This document shows, piece by piece, positions 48,048 to 57,442 of a stretch of 64,000 bases of DNA. This DNA is from Sphingomonas sp. IC081. GTDB taxonomy: Bacteria > Pseudomonadota > Alphaproteobacteria > Sphingomonadales > Sphingomonadaceae. Numbering within the stretch: the first letter of the stretch is position 1; every line of letters starts with the position of its first letter. The stretch lies in NCBI RefSeq assembly GCF_006874585.1, contig NZ_CP029761.1, forward strand, positions 631,001 through 695,000. The letters run 5' to 3'. The notes under the pieces are model-generated. The model saw nothing but the letters and a program-made list of their open reading frames with translations. It was not told the DNA's origin and ran no database searches. The translations under genes and the position numbers were made by a program.

Positions 48048-48056
48048 TTATCCACA
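48048..48056 (+). promoter_or_regulatory. Perfect DnaA box
   Basis: TTATCCACA matches the strongest E. coli-type DnaA box exactly. It lies in the 181-bp gap between the SPOR gene and the YbjN gene, 106 bp before the YbjN ATG, and is followed by GCTGTTAACA. It is alone, so a regulatory site is more likely than an origin. Confidence 0.45.
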
Positions 48057-48161
48057 CGCTGTTAACAGCCTAGTGCAGTTTTGCGCAGGCGATCGCGCGC
48101 GCCGCATTGTGCAGCAGGGGCAAGGCGAAGCATCCATGCGGTCAAGCGACGCGGAGGGCGA

Positions 48162-48680
48162 ATGTCGGAAATCATGAGGACGGTTCAGGACGATATCGGC
48201 CATGAAGAGGACAGCGCTCCGGTGGAGATGCTGGCCGCGCTCTTCGAGGCTCGCGACTGGCCTTTCGAGCTTGCCAGCGAAGACGAGATTTCCGCGGAAG
48301 TGAAGGGCGCCTGGGCAACCTACCAGTTCCAGGCGATCTGGCGTCCGGAGGACCATGTCCTGCAACTGCTGTGCCTTCCCGACATCCGGGTTCCGGACAA
48401 CAAGCGCGCCGCCGTCTATGAAGCGCTGGCGCTGGTCAACGAGCAGCTCTGGGTCGGTCATTTCGACGTCTGGTCGAATGGCGGCGTGGTGCTCTATCGC
48501 CATGGCCTGATGCTGGGCGAAGACGGGTTGCTCGGCATCGATCAGGCGCAGACCGTGGTGGAAGCGGCGATCGAGGAATGTGACCGGTTCTATCCGGTAT
48601 TCCAGTTCATCCTCTGGGGGGACAAGACCCCGGCCGAGGCACTCGCGGCCGCCCTCATCGACGCGGCGGGCGAAGCCTGA
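48162..48680 (+). CDS. YbjN domain-containing protein
   Basis: A 172-residue YbjN-family protein, distantly related to type III secretion chaperones. Family text includes APVEMLAALFEARDWPFELASEDEISAEVKG, YQFQAIWRPEDHVLQLLCLPDIRVP and HFDVWSNGGVVLYRHGLML. Probably cytoplasmic; the role is not settled, and E. coli YbjN has been linked to motility and stress. ATG 48162 has GCGGAGG upstream; the longer ORF from 48081 is less likely. proC follows 128 bp later. Confidence 0.85.
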   Translation: MSEIMRTVQDDIGHEEDSAPVEMLAALFEARDWPFELASEDEISAEVKGAWATYQFQAIWRPEDHVLQLLCLPDIRVPDNKRAAVYEALALVNEQLWVGHFDVWSNGGVVLYRHGLMLGEDGLLGIDQAQTVVEAAIEECDRFYPVFQFILWGDKTPAEALAAALIDAAGEA

Positions 48681-48808
48681 CGCTGTTCTGGAGCGGGCAG
48701 GACGATACCGGGCACGCACTTGCCCAGGCCCTTGGCAGGTTCCGGACACTGGCTTAAGCGAACCGGCGTGATCGCCGGTTGCGGCAGAACTTTGTCAGGG
48801 GAATTTGC

Positions 48809-49618
48809 ATGGAACGCTTTCAGACCATCCTGCTTGTCGGTTGCGGCAACATGGCGGGAGCCATGCTTGAGGGGTGGCTGAAGGGGGGGATTCCCGCCTC
48901 GCGTTTCACGGTCGTCGATCCGCGCCGCGAATCCGTTCCCGCAGGCGTGACCCTGCTGCGCGAACTGCCGGCCGAAGGGGCGTTCGACGCGGTGATGCTG
49001 GGTATCAAGCCGCAGGGGCTCGATGATGCCGCCCCGACCATCGCGCCGCTGGTGGGAAGGCAGACGGTGCTCTTCTCCATTCTCGCCGGGGTCGAGTTCG
49101 ATAGTCTCTCCGCGCGTTTCCCGGATGCTGGTGCAATCCTTCGCATCATGCCCAACCTTGCCGTCGCGATCGGAAAGTCGCCGGTCGCGCTCGATTCGCG
49201 CGGGCTGGACGAGATCGGCCGCGCCGAAGTGACGGCGCTGATGGCGCCGCTCGGCGGGCCCGAGTGGCTAGATCATGAAGGTCAGTTCGACGCGGTGACC
49301 GCCCTGACCGGCTGCGGCCCGGCCTTTGTCTATCGCTTCATCGACGCGCTGGCGGCGGGCGGCGTAGCGCTGGGGATCGAGGCCGGGCAGGCGCAGCGTC
49401 TGGCCGTGGCGATGGTGGAGGGGGCAGCCCAACTGGCGGCGGCCTCGCCGTTCTCGCCGGGCGAATTGGCCGACAAGGTTGCGAGCCCGGGCGGTTCGAC
49501 CCGCGCGGGCATGAACGTGCTTGACGCCGATGGCGCGCTGGCCCGGCTGATTGCCGACACCATGCAGGCTTCGAGCGACCGCAATGCGGAGATGGCGGCC
49601 GAGGCCCGTCGCGGCTGA
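48809..49618 (+). CDS. proC: Pyrroline-5-carboxylate reductase
   Basis: A 269-residue enzyme for the last step of proline synthesis. The NAD(P) loop is LLVGCGNMAGAMLEGWL; MLGIKPQGL, SILAGVEF, RIMPNLAVAIGKSP, ALTGCGPAFVYRFIDALA and the C-terminal signature LADKVASPGGSTRAGMNVLD (about 220-239) all fit. ATG 48809 has AGGGGA shortly upstream. proB lies about 4 kb downstream in the same window. Confidence 0.95.
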   Translation: MERFQTILLVGCGNMAGAMLEGWLKGGIPASRFTVVDPRRESVPAGVTLLRELPAEGAFDAVMLGIKPQGLDDAAPTIAPLVGRQTVLFSILAGVEFDSLSARFPDAGAILRIMPNLAVAIGKSPVALDSRGLDEIGRAEVTALMAPLGGPEWLDHEGQFDAVTALTGCGPAFVYRFIDALAAGGVALGIEAGQAQRLAVAMVEGAAQLAAASPFSPGELADKVASPGGSTRAGMNVLDADGALARLIADTMQASSDRNAEMAAEARRG

Positions 49619-49750
49619 GTTTCTGCCGCGTTTACATTTTGACACAAAGTGCTGCGTCCGGTTTTCCTTGAAAAGCGAGGGGGCCGGGGCGATATTCGGG
49701 TGGTCCGGGTTTCCGCATTTGGCGGATAAACCCGTCTAAGGGAGTGTGAC

Positions 49751-50491
49751 ATGGCGAATTGGAACGACCCCCAGCCCCGTTCGGGCTTCGGAGCGTCTCC
49801 GAGCCTTGACGGCAGGACCGGCGGCAAGGTCGCATATGATGCGGGCCTGCGTCGCTACATGCTGTCGATCTACAACTACATGGCTTCCGGCGTCCTGCTT
49901 TCGGGCGTTGTGGCGCTGCTCTTTGCCAATTCCGGCATGGCCGTGCAGGTGCTGACCAGCCCCCTGCGCTTTGTCCTGATGTTCGCGCCGCTCGGGTTCC
50001 TGCTGGCGATGAACTTCGGTTTCCAGCGCATGCAGACCTCGACGCTGCAGATGCTCTACTGGGGTTTCTGCGTGGTCATGGGCCTGTCGATGGCCTCGAT
50101 CTTCCTGGTCTTCACCGGCGCTTCGATCGCGACCACCTTCTTCGCGACGGCGGCTGCTTTCGCGGGCCTGAGCCTGGTGGGCTACACCACCAAGAAGGAC
50201 CTGTCGGGTTTCGGCACCTTCATGATCATGGGCCTGTTCGGCATCCTGGTCGCGATGCTGGTCAACCTGTTCGTGCAGTCCTCGGCGCTGCAGACGGGTA
50301 TCTCGATCCTCGGCGTGCTGATCTTCGCGGGTCTGACCGCCTATGACACGCAGATGCTCAAGAACCAGTATTACCACCTGCGCGGCACCGAGTTCATCGG
50401 CAAGGCCGTGGTCATGGGTGCGCTCAGCCTCTACCTGGACTTCATCAACATGTTCCAGTTCCTGCTGAGCTTCCTCGGCGATCGCAGGTAA
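49751..50491 (+). CDS. Bax inhibitor-1 (YccA/YbhL) family membrane protein
   Basis: A 246-residue protein with seven hydrophobic segments and the BI-1 pattern. YDAGLRRYMLSIYNYMASGVLLSGVVALLF starts the first helix, LVGYTTKKDLSGFGTFMIMGL lies mid-protein, and AYDTQMLKNQYYH and LSLYLDFINMFQFLLSFLG end it. Bacterial members are proposed pH-sensitive calcium-leak channels. GGGAG lies upstream of ATG 49751. The 132-bp upstream gap shows nothing definite. Confidence 0.92.
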   Translation: MANWNDPQPRSGFGASPSLDGRTGGKVAYDAGLRRYMLSIYNYMASGVLLSGVVALLFANSGMAVQVLTSPLRFVLMFAPLGFLLAMNFGFQRMQTSTLQMLYWGFCVVMGLSMASIFLVFTGASIATTFFATAAAFAGLSLVGYTTKKDLSGFGTFMIMGLFGILVAMLVNLFVQSSALQTGISILGVLIFAGLTAYDTQMLKNQYYHLRGTEFIGKAVVMGALSLYLDFINMFQFLLSFLGDRR

Positions 50492-50520
50492 TCCACCGTT
50501 TTCCACGGTTGGCTGTTGCA

Positions 50521-50557
50521 ATGCCCGGTGCGATTCGTCGCACCGGGCATTTTCTTT
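50521..50557 (+). terminator. Rho-independent terminator after the BI-1 gene
   Basis: A perfect 13-bp stem ATGCCCGGTGCGA / TCGCACCGGGCAT closes a TTCG tetraloop and is followed by TTTCTTT. Confidence 0.9.
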
Positions 50558-50609
50558 GGGCGTTTGTCGCGGTAAGTATACGTTCATAGGCAAATTGGAG
50601 TTTATCGGG

Positions 50610-51359
50610 GTGGTTAACCTGAACAAACGGGGCCTCATGGTGGGCCTTTCGCTGGCGGCAGGTTCGCTCGTCATGGGACTTTCGGGCTGCGGCCCGCAAA
50701 AGGTTGCGGTTGCGCCGCCGCCGCCGCCGCCGGCCATCGTGATCCCGCCGCGGCCGATGCCGCCGATGGGCGCGCAGGCCAACATGATGATCCCCGTTCT
50801 TGCGGCAAACGGCGCGCGCGTGACGGTCAATTCGGGCATTTCGCAGGCGCAGGCGCTGTGGAATCTGCGTTCGGCCTACAACGTCGCCGCGCTGAATTGC
50901 ATGGGCCCCGATCACGGGCCGATCCTGGCAGGCTACAAGGTCTTCCTGGTGCGCCATGCCAAGGCGCTGGCGGCTACCAACAAGGCGGTCGATAAGGAAT
51001 TCGCCAAGCGTTACGGCGCCGGCAGGAGCGGTATCAAGGCGCGCGAGACCTATCAGACCCAGGTCTACAACTTCTTCGCACTGCCGCCGGTGGTGCCTTC
51101 GCTGTGCAACGCGATGATCGCCCTGTCCGCCGAACTGGAAGCGCAGCCGGCCAACCAGCTGGACAGCATTGCCGTGGCCGACCTCGCCAAGGCGGAGGCT
51201 CCCTACATGGAGTTCTTCAACAGCTACGAGCAATACCGCGCTGATCTTGCCGCGTGGGAAGCGCGTTATGGCGCTGGCCAGGCAGGTGCCGCATCGGGAA
51301 GCACGCCCGTGGCGGTCGGCTCGACGGTCAAGGCGCCGCAGCAGGCTTCGGCACAATAG
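50610..51359 (+). CDS. Predicted lipoprotein
   Basis: A 249-residue lipoprotein. The signal VVNLNKRGLMVGLSLAAGSLVMGLSGC has a lipobox LSGC. A short poly-Pro segment follows the Cys, and then a mostly helical body without a named domain (NSGISQAQALWNLRSAYNVAALNC, IAVADLAKAEAPYMEFFNSYEQYRADLAAWEARYG). I chose GTG 50610 because it provides the basic N-region; ATG 50637 would leave no positive charge. GGAG lies at 50597-50600. Conserved-looking, function unknown. Confidence 0.75.
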   Translation: MVNLNKRGLMVGLSLAAGSLVMGLSGCGPQKVAVAPPPPPPAIVIPPRPMPPMGAQANMMIPVLAANGARVTVNSGISQAQALWNLRSAYNVAALNCMGPDHGPILAGYKVFLVRHAKALAATNKAVDKEFAKRYGAGRSGIKARETYQTQVYNFFALPPVVPSLCNAMIALSAELEAQPANQLDSIAVADLAKAEAPYMEFFNSYEQYRADLAAWEARYGAGQAGAASGSTPVAVGSTVKAPQQASAQ

Positions 51360-51374
51360 CATCAAGGCGTTGAA

Positions 51375-51424
51375 ACGAAAAGGCCCGCTCCCTCATGGCA
51401 GGGGGCGGGCCTTTTCGTTTTTTC
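51375..51424 (+). terminator. Strong Rho-independent terminator
   Basis: ACGAAAAGGCCCGCTCCCT pairs with AGGGGGCGGGCCTTTTCGT around a short loop, followed by TTTTTC. It ends the lipoprotein transcript before the tRNA. Confidence 0.9.
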
Positions 51425-51517
51425 GGAGGCCTTGCGGTTTTGCTCTTCCAACCCTGCGTGCTTCCCGCTAAGGGAGCGCTCCCGATACGGTGCGCCGCGT
51501 CGGTGAAGGACTGGAAC

Positions 51518-51593
<76 letters not shown>

Positions 51594-51634
51594 ATCCTTA
51601 CATGACTGACCTGAGCCGGATGAACCGGTTCTAC

Positions 51635-51675
51635 CCCGACCCGAGGCGTGGATGCGCGACAAGGTCGGGTTTTTT
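51635..51675 (+). terminator. Terminator after tRNA-Ala
   Basis: CCCGACC (51635-51641) pairs with GGTCGGG (51663-51669), followed by six T. The loop is long (21 nt), but the T-run is clean. Confidence 0.7.
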
Positions 51676-51750
51676 GTTTATCTGCCCACGGGTGCGTGCC
51701 TAAGGTGCGTTTCCGCTTGTGGCCGTCTTTGAACCCGCTGGACCGTACCC

Positions 51751-52806
51751 ATGCATTTTCTTGACCAGGCGAAAATCTACATCCGTTCCGGCGCCGGTGG
51801 CCCTGGCGCGGTCTCGTTCCGTCGCGAGAAGTACGTGGAATACGGCGGCCCCGACGGCGGCAACGGCGGCAAGGGCGCCGACATCGTGTTCGAGGCCGTG
51901 GCCGGGCTCAACACGCTGATCGACTTTCGTTATACCCAGCACTTCAAGGCGCCGCGCGGCGGCCACGGCATGGGCAAGAACCGCAATGGTGCGCAGGGCA
52001 AGGACCTGGTCATCAAGGTTCCCGTCGGCACCCAGATCATCGACGACGAGGACCGCGAAACGGTCCTGGCCGACCTTACGGAGGCCGGTCAGCGCGTGAC
52101 GCTGCTCGAAGGCGGCATGGGCGGGCGCGGCAATGCCAGCTACAAGACCAGCACCAACCGCGCGCCGCGCCAGCACCAGCCCGGTATCCCGGCACAGGAA
52201 ATGTGGGTCTGGCTGCGCCTGAAGCTGCTTGCCGACGTCGGTCTCGTCGGCATGCCCAATGCGGGCAAGTCCACCTTCATCAACAAGCTGTCGAACGCCA
52301 AGGCGAAAGTCGGCAACTATGCCTTCACCACGCTGCGTCCGCAGCTCGGCGTCGTCACCCACAAGAACCGCGAGTTCGTGCTGGCCGACATCCCCGGCCT
52401 GATCGCCGGTGCTGCCGATGGCGCGGGCATTGGCGACCGTTTCCTCGGTCATATCGAACGCTGCCGCGTGCTGGTCCACCTGATCGACATTTCCAACGAC
52501 GATCCGGTCGAGGCGATGCATATCGTCGAGGAAGAGCTTGAGGCCTACGGCGGGGATCTCGATGGCAAGCCGCGTCTCGTTGCGCTCAACAAGATCGACC
52601 TCGTCGACGACGAGCTTGCCGCCGAATATGCCAGGGAACTGCTCAAGGCGGGGGCCCACGAAGTCTTCCCGATCTCGGGCGCGACCGGCAAGGGCATGTC
52701 CAAGCTGCTCGACGCGGTGATCGACTATCTTCCCGCCGCCACGGTGACCGAGCGTCCCGAGGGCGAGCAGGAAGAGGCCGACGAAAAGCCCTGGTCGCCG
52801 ATCTGA
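51751..52806 (+). CDS. obgE: Ribosome-associated GTPase ObgE/CgtA
   Basis: A 351-residue essential GTPase acting in late 50S assembly and stringent/stress control. The glycine-rich OBG fold occupies residues 1-158 ([29 protein letters not shown]). The G domain follows, with G1 GMPNAGKS at 167-174, G3 DIPGLIAGA and G4 NKID. The C-terminus is an acidic tail. Length is normal. Confidence 0.97.
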   Translation: MHFLDQAKIYIRSGAGGPGAVSFRREKYVEYGGPDGGNGGKGADIVFEAVAGLNTLIDFRYTQHFKAPRGGHGMGKNRNGAQGKDLVIKVPVGTQIIDDEDRETVLADLTEAGQRVTLLEGGMGGRGNASYKTSTNRAPRQHQPGIPAQEMWVWLRLKLLADVGLVGMPNAGKSTFINKLSNAKAKVGNYAFTTLRPQLGVVTHKNREFVLADIPGLIAGAADGAGIGDRFLGHIERCRVLVHLIDISNDDPVEAMHIVEEELEAYGGDLDGKPRLVALNKIDLVDDELAAEYARELLKAGAHEVFPISGATGKGMSKLLDAVIDYLPAATVTERPEGEQEEADEKPWSPI

Positions 52807-52831
52807 TCGTGCGCTCTTGCCGGCGCCGGTC

Positions 52832-53812
52832 ATGACGGAAGCGAACACGAATCCGAACACAAGCCTGAACCCGAACCAGCGCCTGCCTGTGGACGGGCGC
52901 GCGGCCTTGCTGATGGTCGGCCTCTGCGCGATCTGGGGCATGCAGCAGACGGCGCTTAAGGCCGCTGCGCCGGACATGGCGCCGGTTTTGCAGATATCGC
53001 TGCGTTCGGGGCTGGCGGCAGTGGCGATCGCCGCTCTCGTATTCCTCCGGGGTGACGGCCATGCCCTGCGCGGCGGCACTTGGAAGCCCGGCCTTGCGAT
53101 CGGTGTACTGTTTGCGCTCGAATACCTGTTCATGGGGGAGGGGCTGCGCTTCACCAGTGCCTCGCACATGGGCATCTTTCTGTATACAGCCCCGATCTTC
53201 ACCGCGCTTGGCCTCCATGTCGGGCTGCCGGAAGAGCGGCTGAGCCCGCTGCAATGGCTGGGCATTGCCCTCGCCTTTGCGGGCGTGGCGGTATCGTTTC
53301 TCGGCGGGGCCGGTTTCGGGGCGACCAGCGGGGGCGCGCGCGATTCCGCTTGGATCGGCGATCTCATGGGCATCGGCGCCGGGGCATCCTGGGGCGCAAC
53401 GACACTGACGCTGCGTTTCTCGAAGCTTTCTCATGCGCCCAGCACGGTGACGACGCTTTACCAGCTGCTCGGTGCCTTTGTGCTGCTTGGCGTGCTGGCA
53501 CTGGCGACGGACCAGACCCACGTCGCCCTGACGCCGCTGCTGGGGGTGAGCCTTGCTTTCCAGACTGTAGGCGTCTCGCTGGTCAGCCTGTTGGTCTGGT
53601 TCGGGATGCTGCGGATCTATCTGGCCTCGCGGCTTGGCGTGCTGTCGTTCATGACGCCGTTGTTCGGGGTTGCCTTTGGTGTGGCGCTGCTGGGCGAGCG
53701 GTTGGAGCCGGCCTTCATCGTCGGCGCGGCGATGGTGATCGCCGGTATCCTGCTGGTCAGCGGGCACGAGATGCTGCGCGCACGGCAAGCCCGGCGCGCG
53801 GCAATCGGCTGA
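52832..53812 (+). CDS. EamA/DMT family transporter
   Basis: A 326-residue protein with ten hydrophobic segments in two EamA repeats (about residues 20-150 and 175-310). MVGLCAIWGMQQTALKAAAP opens repeat 1, and DLMGIGAGASWGATTLTLRF opens repeat 2. These drug/metabolite transporters export amino acids or small metabolites; the substrate is unknown. I chose ATG 52832; an in-frame TTG at 52817 is weaker. It lies between obgE (25 bp upstream) and proB (141 bp downstream). Confidence 0.88.
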   Translation: MTEANTNPNTSLNPNQRLPVDGRAALLMVGLCAIWGMQQTALKAAAPDMAPVLQISLRSGLAAVAIAALVFLRGDGHALRGGTWKPGLAIGVLFALEYLFMGEGLRFTSASHMGIFLYTAPIFTALGLHVGLPEERLSPLQWLGIALAFAGVAVSFLGGAGFGATSGGARDSAWIGDLMGIGAGASWGATTLTLRFSKLSHAPSTVTTLYQLLGAFVLLGVLALATDQTHVALTPLLGVSLAFQTVGVSLVSLLVWFGMLRIYLASRLGVLSFMTPLFGVAFGVALLGERLEPAFIVGAAMVIAGILLVSGHEMLRARQARRAAIG

Positions 53813-53953
53813 AAGGGGCAGGGCCGGCCGGCAAACTGGCCGAAGCGGGGCACATCCGGGCACCCGCGTGTTGCCGAGGCGGGACAAGGTGTCGATTCTT
53901 TCACAAACGGGCGCTTTCCAGCACGGGTCATTTCACCTAGAGGCTTCCAGCAA

Positions 53954-55114
53954 ATGCCCATCGCCCGTCTCAACGACCTTTCCGATCCCGCCTCGTGTCC
54001 GCGCCTTGTCGTCAAGGTCGGCTCCGCGCTGCTTGTCGGCCGTCAGGGCGTGCGTCGTGCCTGGCTGACCGCGCTGGTTGCCGAGATCGCCGCGGCGCGC
54101 CTGCGCGGGCAGCAGGTGATTGTGGTCTCCTCGGGCGCCATCGCGCTGGGGGCGGCGACGCTGGGGCTGGAGAAAGGTGGTCGCGGCTCGCTCGCCGATG
54201 CGCAGGCGAGTGCGGCAGTGGGGCAGATCGCGCTTTCGGGTCTCTGGGCGGAACTGCTGGGCACGCATGGCATTACCGCCGCGCAGATGCTGCTGACGCT
54301 GGAAGACCTTGAGGAGCGCCGCCGCTACCTCAACGTCACCGCCACGCTGGGGCGTCTGCTCGATGCAGGCGCGGTGCCGGTGATTAACGAGAACGATTCG
54401 GTGGCCACCGAGGAAATCCGCTTCGGCGACAACGACCGCCTTGCCGCCCGCGTCGCGCAGGCCGCGCAGGCGAACGCGGTGCTGCTGCTCTCGGACATCG
54501 ATGGACTTTACGACCGCCATCCCAAGCTGCCCGGCGCGGCGATGATCCCGGTGGTGGAAGGCGTCACGGCCGAAGTGCGCGCCATGGCCAGCGCCGAATC
54601 GAACTCGGGCATGGGTTCGGGGGGCATGATCTCCAAGCTTCAGGCTGCCGAGATCGCCGAACTGGCGGGCATCGCCATGGTCATCGGCAATGGCCAGGTG
54701 GAACGTCCGATTGACCGCATCATCGCGGGCGGCGTCGGCACGCTGTTCCTGCCGCGCGGCAAGGCCGGGACGCGAGGCGGCATGCGGCGGGCATGGCTCG
54801 GCGGGCGCTTGCGCCTCACCGGCACTATCCACGTCGATGACGGCGCTGCGGCGGCGCTGCTGCGCGGTTCCAGCCTGCTGGCCAAGGGGGTGACCGGGGT
54901 CGAGGGCGCGTTCGAGCGCGGCGATGCCGTGGCCGTGACCGATGCGAAGGGGCATGTCATCGCGCATGGCCTGTCCGAATATGCCGCTGGGGAATGTGCG
55001 GCGATCAGGGGGCTTCATTCGAGCGAACAGGCGGCCGTGCTCGGTTACGCGCCGCGCTCATCCGTGGTCCACCGCGACCAGATGGTGCTCAAAGCCCGAC
55101 CGGAAAAGGCATGA
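53954..55114 (+). CDS. proB: Glutamate 5-kinase
   Basis: A 386-residue enzyme for the first step of proline synthesis. The amino-acid kinase domain contains RLVVKVGSALLV, VIVVSSGAIALG, PVINENDSVATEEIRFGDND and GMGSGGMISKLQAAEIA. A C-terminal PUA domain starts around residue 290 (GTIHVDDGAAAALLRGSSLLAKGV). Its TGA overlaps the next ATG by 4 bp. proA is not adjacent; proC lies upstream at 48809. Confidence 0.95.
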   Translation: MPIARLNDLSDPASCPRLVVKVGSALLVGRQGVRRAWLTALVAEIAAARLRGQQVIVVSSGAIALGAATLGLEKGGRGSLADAQASAAVGQIALSGLWAELLGTHGITAAQMLLTLEDLEERRRYLNVTATLGRLLDAGAVPVINENDSVATEEIRFGDNDRLAARVAQAAQANAVLLLSDIDGLYDRHPKLPGAAMIPVVEGVTAEVRAMASAESNSGMGSGGMISKLQAAEIAELAGIAMVIGNGQVERPIDRIIAGGVGTLFLPRGKAGTRGGMRRAWLGGRLRLTGTIHVDDGAAAALLRGSSLLAKGVTGVEGAFERGDAVAVTDAKGHVIAHGLSEYAAGECAAIRGLHSSEQAAVLGYAPRSSVVHRDQMVLKARPEKA

Positions 55115-56040
55115 ATCCCAACGATCGTCCCGTCATCGCGCTGACCGGCGCCACCGGCTTTCTCGGCCGCTCCACGCTCGATGAGGCCTTGCGTGCCGGC
55201 TACCACGTGCGTGCGCTTACCCGCAGCGCGCAGGAGCCCGTCGAGCACGTCACCTGGGTGCGCGGCGAACTGCGCGACACCGGTTCGCTTTCCGAACTGA
55301 CGCGCGGGGCCGAGGCGATCGTCCATGTCGCCGGGGTGGTCAACGCGCCCGATGCAGCCGGGTTCGAGATCGGCAATGTCACCGGCACGCTCAACCTGAT
55401 CGAGACCGCGGTGATCAAGGGCATCGCGCGCTTTGTCTACGTCTCCTCGCTTTCCGCGCGGGAGCCGCAGCTCTCGGCCTATGGTGCTTCCAAGGCGCGG
55501 GCCGAAAAACTGGTCATGGCGAGTCCGCTTGACTGGACTATCGTGCGGCCGCCGGCCATCTACGGCCCGCGCGACAAGGAGATGTTCGAACTGTTCCGCG
55601 CGGCCCGCTGGGGCGTGGTGCCGGTGCCCAAGCACGGCAGGGCTTCGATGATCCATGTCGAGGATCTGGCGCGCCTGCTGGTGGCGCTGGTGACGGCGCG
55701 CGGCGAGGGCGTTACCGGTTGCACGCTCGAGCCCGACGACGGCAAGCCCGAAGGCTGGGAGCACGGCGAGATGGCGCGGGCCATCGGCATTGCCGTGGGC
55801 AAGCGAATCTGGGCGCCGGGCCTGTCGCGCGGGGCCTTGATGGCGGTGGCCAAGGCCGACCACTTCCTGCGCGGCGACAAGGCGAAGATGACGCCGGACC
55901 GGGCTGCCTATTTCAGCCATCCTGACTGGGTGGTCGGCGCGCATGCCCATGTGCCGGACGCAATCTGGCAGCCCCGGATCGCCACGACCGATGGCCTGCG
56001 GGCAACGGCGGAATGGTACATGGCCGAGGGCTGGCTTTGA
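55111..56040 (+). CDS. NAD-dependent epimerase/dehydratase family protein
   Basis: A 309-residue extended short-chain dehydrogenase. The Rossmann motif is LTGATGFLGRST (about 12-23). VYVSSLSAREPQLSAYGASKARAE carries the Ser and the YXXXK active site (Y and K in YGASK). RPPAIYGPRDKEMFELFR and MIHVEDLARLLVAL follow. It most resembles NDUFA9-like/atypical SDRs that bind NAD(P)H; the substrate is unknown. Start overlaps proB, indicating translational coupling. Confidence 0.85.
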   Translation: MNPNDRPVIALTGATGFLGRSTLDEALRAGYHVRALTRSAQEPVEHVTWVRGELRDTGSLSELTRGAEAIVHVAGVVNAPDAAGFEIGNVTGTLNLIETAVIKGIARFVYVSSLSAREPQLSAYGASKARAEKLVMASPLDWTIVRPPAIYGPRDKEMFELFRAARWGVVPVPKHGRASMIHVEDLARLLVALVTARGEGVTGCTLEPDDGKPEGWEHGEMARAIGIAVGKRIWAPGLSRGALMAVAKADHFLRGDKAKMTPDRAAYFSHPDWVVGAHAHVPDAIWQPRIATTDGLRATAEWYMAEGWL

Positions 56041-56120
56041 GTTGAGCCTTGCCTTGGGCTGCGCGCACGGTGTCGCTGCCAAGCATTCCGGCGGTTGCGA
56101 CAAATTGTTGCCGGCTTAAA

Positions 56121-56145
56121 GGAACCGACGAGGATTGCGTCCGTT
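56121..56145 (+). promoter_or_regulatory. EcfG-type general stress promoter
   Basis: GGAAC (56121-56125), a 16-nt spacer and CGTT (56142-56145) match the alphaproteobacterial sigma-EcfG consensus GGAAC-N16/17-CGTT exactly. It lies 36 bp before the GlsB-like gene. Confidence 0.85.
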
Positions 56146-56180
56146 ATTGATGCACTACGACCCTATTCGGAGATGCAACA

Positions 56181-56450
56181 ATGACTCTTCTGCTTGTACT
56201 CGTGGTCGGTGGCGTCATCGGCTGGCTGGCTTCGATCCTGATGCGAACGGATGCGCAGCAGGGTATTTTCCTCAATGTTGTTGTTGGCGTTGTCGGTGCC
56301 CTGATCGCCGGTGTACTGATCACCCCGCTGATCGGCGGTGCGCCTATCACCAGCGGCGCGTTCGACATCATGTCGCTGTTTGCCTCGTTCCTGGGCGCGG
56401 TGGTGCTGCTGGCGATCGTCAACCTGTTCCGTCGCGGTTCCATCCGCTGA
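56181..56450 (+). CDS. GlsB/YeaQ/YmgE family stress membrane protein
   Basis: An 89-residue transglycosylase-associated (GlsB/YeaQ) family protein with three hydrophobic helices. VVGGVIGWLASILMRTDAQQGIFLNVVVGVVGALIAGVL carries the family core, and the C-terminus ends NLFRRGSIR. Function is not known in detail, but members are typical general stress genes, and a perfect EcfG promoter lies directly upstream. The gene is monocistronic, with a terminator at 56489. Confidence 0.88.
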   Translation: MTLLLVLVVGGVIGWLASILMRTDAQQGIFLNVVVGVVGALIAGVLITPLIGGAPITSGAFDIMSLFASFLGAVVLLAIVNLFRRGSIR

Positions 56451-56488
56451 CGTTATCGCGGCGGTTTGGCCCGACCCGAACCCGAACC

Positions 56489-56524
56489 GAGAGGGACGGC
56501 AGCCTGCGTGCTGCCGTCCCTCTT
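56489..56524 (+). terminator. Terminator after the GlsB-like gene
   Basis: GAGAGGGACGGCAGC pairs with GCTGCCGTCCCTCTTC across a 6-nt loop. Only a short pyrimidine tail follows. The rest of 56525-56744 shows no gene. Confidence 0.75.
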
Positions 56525-56744
56525 CGCATCAGCGCAGGGCACGGTCTGCAAGCATATGTAGCGCCGTGCAAACAAAATGCCGCCAATGAATGCTTGAATT
56601 GTCGGGCAATAGGTCAGACATACGCCGACGACGCGCGGTGACGCGCAGGGGCCTCGTTTGATGTCCGCACGCCGGTTTTCCGGCGGGCGCCATGGCGGGG
56701 CTCCGGTGTTCGACAGATTCATAACCTGAAACAGGAAGACAGCC

Positions 56745-57347
56745 ATGACCATTTCCCTGATGCCGCTGCCCTACGCACAGGATGCGCTCGAACCGCATAT
56801 CTCGGCCAAGACGCTGGAAATCCACCACGGCGCCCACCACAAGACTTACGTCGACAAGCTGAACGCCGCCGTCGAAGGCACCGCCAATGCCGACAAGACG
56901 GTCGAGGAAGTCACCAAGACCGCCTCGGGCCCGCTGTTCAACAACGCCGCCCAGATCTGGAACCACGGTTTCTACTGGCACTCGATGAGCCCGTCGAAGA
57001 CCGCGCCGAGCGCCGAACTCGCCGCCGCCATCGACAAGGACTTCGGTTCGATCGACGCGCTGCTCGAAGCGCTCTCGAATGAAGCCGTGAACCACTTCGC
57101 GTCGGGCTGGGCCTGGCTGGTCGTCGACGGCGGCACGCTCAAGGTCATCTCGACCCACGACGCCGGCTGCCCGATCACCACCGACGTGGTGCCGCTGCTG
57201 ACCATCGACGTGTGGGAGCACGCTTACTACATCGACCAGATGAACAAGCGCCCCGCCTATGTGAAGGCCGTGCTTGAAAACCTCATCAACTGGGACTTCG
57301 CCAGCGAGAACTTCGCTCGTGGCACGGCCTGGACCTACCCGGCGTAA
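56745..57347 (+). CDS. sodB: Superoxide dismutase, Fe/Mn family
   Basis: A 200-residue dismutase converting superoxide to peroxide and oxygen. Metal ligands fit at H27, H74, D155 and H159 (DVWEHAYY). Other family text: HHGAHHKTYVDKLN, FNNAAQIWNHGFYWHSM and the end YVKAVLENLINWDFASENF. Residues such as the Gln in FNNAAQIWNH suggest the iron form, but metal use cannot be settled by eye. No Fur box or EcfG site is evident immediately upstream. Confidence 0.94.
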   Translation: MTISLMPLPYAQDALEPHISAKTLEIHHGAHHKTYVDKLNAAVEGTANADKTVEEVTKTASGPLFNNAAQIWNHGFYWHSMSPSKTAPSAELAAAIDKDFGSIDALLEALSNEAVNHFASGWAWLVVDGGTLKVISTHDAGCPITTDVVPLLTIDVWEHAYYIDQMNKRPAYVKAVLENLINWDFASENFARGTAWTYPA

Positions 57348-57376
57348 GCCACGAAACCTCAACATAGGTTTCTGAA

Positions 57377-57419
57377 AAAGGGCCGGGTCGCCGAAAGGCG
57401 GTCCGGCCCTTTGCTTTTT
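57377..57419 (+). terminator. Terminator after sodB
   Basis: AAAGGGCCGG pairs with CCGGCCCTTT around an inner CGCC/GGCG hairpin, followed by GCTTTTT. Confidence 0.88.
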
Positions 57420-57442
57420 ATCGGCAATAGGAATTCGCTTAC

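Noticed and set aside
42734..48055. A 1773-codon open frame on the minus strand across ftsA and ftsZ
   Set aside because: It is antisense to well-identified genes, Arg/His-rich and low-complexity; long antisense frames are expected at this GC content.
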